A DNA stretch of 64,000 nucleotides from Luteibacter sp. Sphag1AF (lineage in GTDB: Bacteria; Pseudomonadota; Gammaproteobacteria; Xanthomonadales; Rhodanobacteraceae), in NCBI RefSeq assembly GCF_014192715.1, contig NZ_JACHYH010000001.1:1178001-1242000 (forward strand), read 5' to 3'. The notes under the pieces are model-generated. The model saw nothing but the letters and a program-made list of their open reading frames with translations. It ran no database searches and was not told the origin of the DNA. The position numbers and the translations under genes are program-made. This document shows, piece after piece, positions 62,368 through 64,000 of the stretch. Position 1 is the stretch's first letter. Each line of letters starts with the position of its first letter.

Positions 62368-63983
62368 ACTTCCGTCGTGGCTCCCATGGTTTCCATCTTT
62401 TCGTCCAGAGACTTGATGCTCTTCCGAGGCCCGCGAAGCAGCAGCGCGCCAGCCGCGCATACCAGCATGATGACCCCCGCCATCAGGAACACATCGCTAT
62501 AGGCCTGAAGTAATGCCTGCTTGTGAATCACCTGCTGTATCTGCCCCAGCGCCCGCTGCCGCAATGTCGCAAAGGCAGCGCCCTGAAGCGCATCGTCAGG
62601 TGCCACCGCATGCCCTGCGAAGCGACTGACCAGTGCAACGATGCGATCCCGATATGCTTCCGCAAACGGCGTCACGTGCTCGCCAATACGCATGGCGTGG
62701 AACTTCTCGCGCTCCACCACCCACTGACTGGCAATGGCGATGCCGATGGCGCCACCCACGTTTCGTACCATGGAGAACACGCCGGATGCCGAGCCGAGGT
62801 CCGACTTGCTCATGCCCTCGATGGACATCACACCCAGCGCCACCACGATCAGCGACTGGCCAATGCCACGCACGATCAACGACGGCACGATTGTGTTCTG
62901 CGCTGATTCCTGGCTGAGATGCATGTTCATAAGACAACCCACCGCCATGATGGAAAAGCCCAGCACGATGGCGATGCGTGGACTGGTCCGCCGCATGAGC
63001 GGCGGCGTGGCGAACGACATGATGAATTGCACGACGCCGTAGGGAATCATCACCACGCCGATATCCCTCGCGTTGAAGCCCTGCACATCGGCGAAGTAGT
63101 TCGGCACGAGAAACACCACGCCAAACACCACGGCCCCGAACAGGAACTGCATGAGGCTGGCCAGACCGAAGTTGTAGCTGCCCAGCAGGCGCAGATTGAT
63201 GAAAGGTTCCTTGCGGCGCAACTCGATCCACACAAACGCCACAAGCCCCAGTGCCGCCGCCATGGCTGCCGACACGATGAAGGAAGATGAAAGCCAGTCC
63301 TTGCGTCCGCCTTCTTCCAGCATGATCTGCAACGCCGACAAACCCAGCGCCATCGCCGCGATGCCACCCCAGTCGCCATGCTTCAGACGCGCCAGTTCCA
63401 GCGGCTTTGCGCGGATGGACCAGCCGATGGCCGCCAGCAACGCGAGACCCGGCGGAATCTGCAGGTAGAAGATGTACCGCCACGAATACATGTCGGTGAG
63501 CCAGCCGCCCAGCGACGGGCCAGCCGCCTGAGCCACGTTGTTGGACACCGCAAAGAGCGCCATGCCCAGCGCGTGCTTTGATCGGGGCAACTCCGTGACG
63601 ATCAGCTGGAACGACAGCGGAATCAGCACGCCGCCAAAGGCACCCTGCAAGGTACGCGCGAAAATCATCGTGCCGATGTTGGGCGCAACCGAACACAGGA
63701 TGGAGAAGACGACAAAGCCCAATGTTCCCGTCATCAATACGCGGCGCATCGAAAATACGCTGGCCAGCCACGCTGACAACGGAATGACGATGATTTCAGC
63801 CACAAGATAGGCCGTGCTGATCCACGATCCTTCTTCGAATGTGGCACCCAGCGAACCGCGGATGTCCGGCAGCGACGCGTTGGTCACGTGGACATTCATG
63901 CCTGCCATGAAACAGCCCACTGCCCCGCCAATGACCGCGACCCAGGTTCGCAGCGAGACGGTGTCTTCGCTGGACGCGCTCAT
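62361..63983 (-). CDS. EmrB/QacA-type MFS multidrug exporter
   Basis: A 540-residue transporter with 14 predicted helices (DHA2 family). Signatures are VTNASLPDIRGSLGATFEEGSWISTAYLVAEIIVIPLSAWLASVFSMRRVL, RTLQGAFGGVLIPLSFQLIV, GPSLGGWLTDMYSWRYIFYLQIPPGL and the long C-terminal GVFSMVRNVGGAIGIAIASQWV. It resembles EmrB and fatty acid or drug exporters that work with an EmrA-type adaptor; no adaptor gene is in the window, but one could lie just beyond 64000. The ATG is at 63983, 17 bases from the right edge, so upstream signals are not visible. Confidence 0.93.
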   Translation of the reverse strand: MSASSEDTVSLRTWVAVIGGAVGCFMAGMNVHVTNASLPDIRGSLGATFEEGSWISTAYLVAEIIVIPLSAWLASVFSMRRVLMTGTLGFVVFSILCSVAPNIGTMIFARTLQGAFGGVLIPLSFQLIVTELPRSKHALGMALFAVSNNVAQAAGPSLGGWLTDMYSWRYIFYLQIPPGLALLAAIGWSIRAKPLELARLKHGDWGGIAAMALGLSALQIMLEEGGRKDWLSSSFIVSAAMAAALGLVAFVWIELRRKEPFINLRLLGSYNFGLASLMQFLFGAVVFGVVFLVPNYFADVQGFNARDIGVVMIPYGVVQFIMSFATPPLMRRTSPRIAIVLGFSIMAVGCLMNMHLSQESAQNTIVPSLIVRGIGQSLIVVALGVMSIEGMSKSDLGSASGVFSMVRNVGGAIGIAIASQWVVEREKFHAMRIGEHVTPFAEAYRDRIVALVSRFAGHAVAPDDALQGAAFATLRQRALGQIQQVIHKQALLQAYSDVFLMAGVIMLVCAAGALLLRGPRKSIKSLDEKMETMGATTEVA

Positions 63984-64000
63984 CGTGAATGTGTGTCGAT

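Noticed and set aside
1-64000. CRISPR arrays, insertion sequences, tRNA, rRNA or prophage genes
   Set aside because: No regularly spaced direct repeats, transposase or integrase motifs or tRNA-like cloverleaf with GTTCGA-type T loops in a proper context were seen.

Overview
The window looks like chromosomal DNA of a GC-rich gammaproteobacterium of the order Xanthomonadales (Lysobacterales), most likely a Rhodanobacteraceae member of the Luteibacter/Dyella type. This rests on base composition, the many short-overlap operons and the protein families present (DUF2058/YaiL, DUF2946 next to a TonB-dependent receptor, class II UvrA, PAS hybrid kinases, S33 peptidases). The genus is an inference from overall appearance. 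I see no rRNA, tRNA, CRISPR array, insertion sequence, integrase or prophage gene. Coding density is high and no gap between genes exceeds about 230 bases.

Layout. 131-2202: an OmpR-type two-component pair. 2255-2791: a DUF2058 protein. 2925-8331: a tightly overlapping operon with stressosome genes rsbR-rsbS-rsbT, an ATPase-SpoIIE phosphatase fusion, a histidine kinase and a REC-PAS-kinase-REC hybrid. 8339-9520: flavohemoglobin. 9709-12971: a sugar:H+ symporter and a xylose-dehydrogenase-like SDR, divergent from an HTH-GAF protein. 13025-15611: exported methyltransferase, VOC protein and a double-PAS chemoreceptor with a FliA-like promoter. 15832-20729: phosphatidylserine synthase, an FAD oxidoreductase and three envelope or unknown proteins. 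20909-29400: pbpC and a 2019-residue alpha-2-macroglobulin. 29577-32190: divergent GAF and PAS/HWE histidine kinases. 32356-35369: an ECF42-type sigma factor operon with DGPF/YCII and VOC proteins, preceded by a recognisable ECF42-like promoter and an A-rich tract. 35372-38124: a Tdi1/DUF1851-like protein, a serine hydrolase and a YbhN-type membrane protein. 38121-40285: modABC. 40423-43153: DUF2946 plus a TonB receptor. 43304-47231: a lipopolysaccharide-kinase-like protein, a class II UvrA and a small exported protein. 47328-50573: a multi-PAS hybrid kinase. 50856-53932: GH3 beta-glucosidase and 3-hydroxybutyrate dehydrogenase. 54024-57540: tandem paralogous exported S33 hydrolases. 57585-58769: an OprP/OprO-like porin. 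58889-63983: MFS and serine hydrolase operon, LysR regulator and an EmrB/QacA-type MFS exporter.

The theme is signal perception. Six histidine kinases, one stressosome, one ECF sigma factor, one chemoreceptor and a GAF-HTH regulator lie within 64 kb. The most distinctive unit is the stressosome operon. Its last genes are two kinases and not a sigma factor, so its output probably enters a phosphorelay. The second is the ECF42/DGPF operon, whose promoter can be read directly. Several convergent gene pairs share perfect hairpins that probably act as bidirectional terminators.
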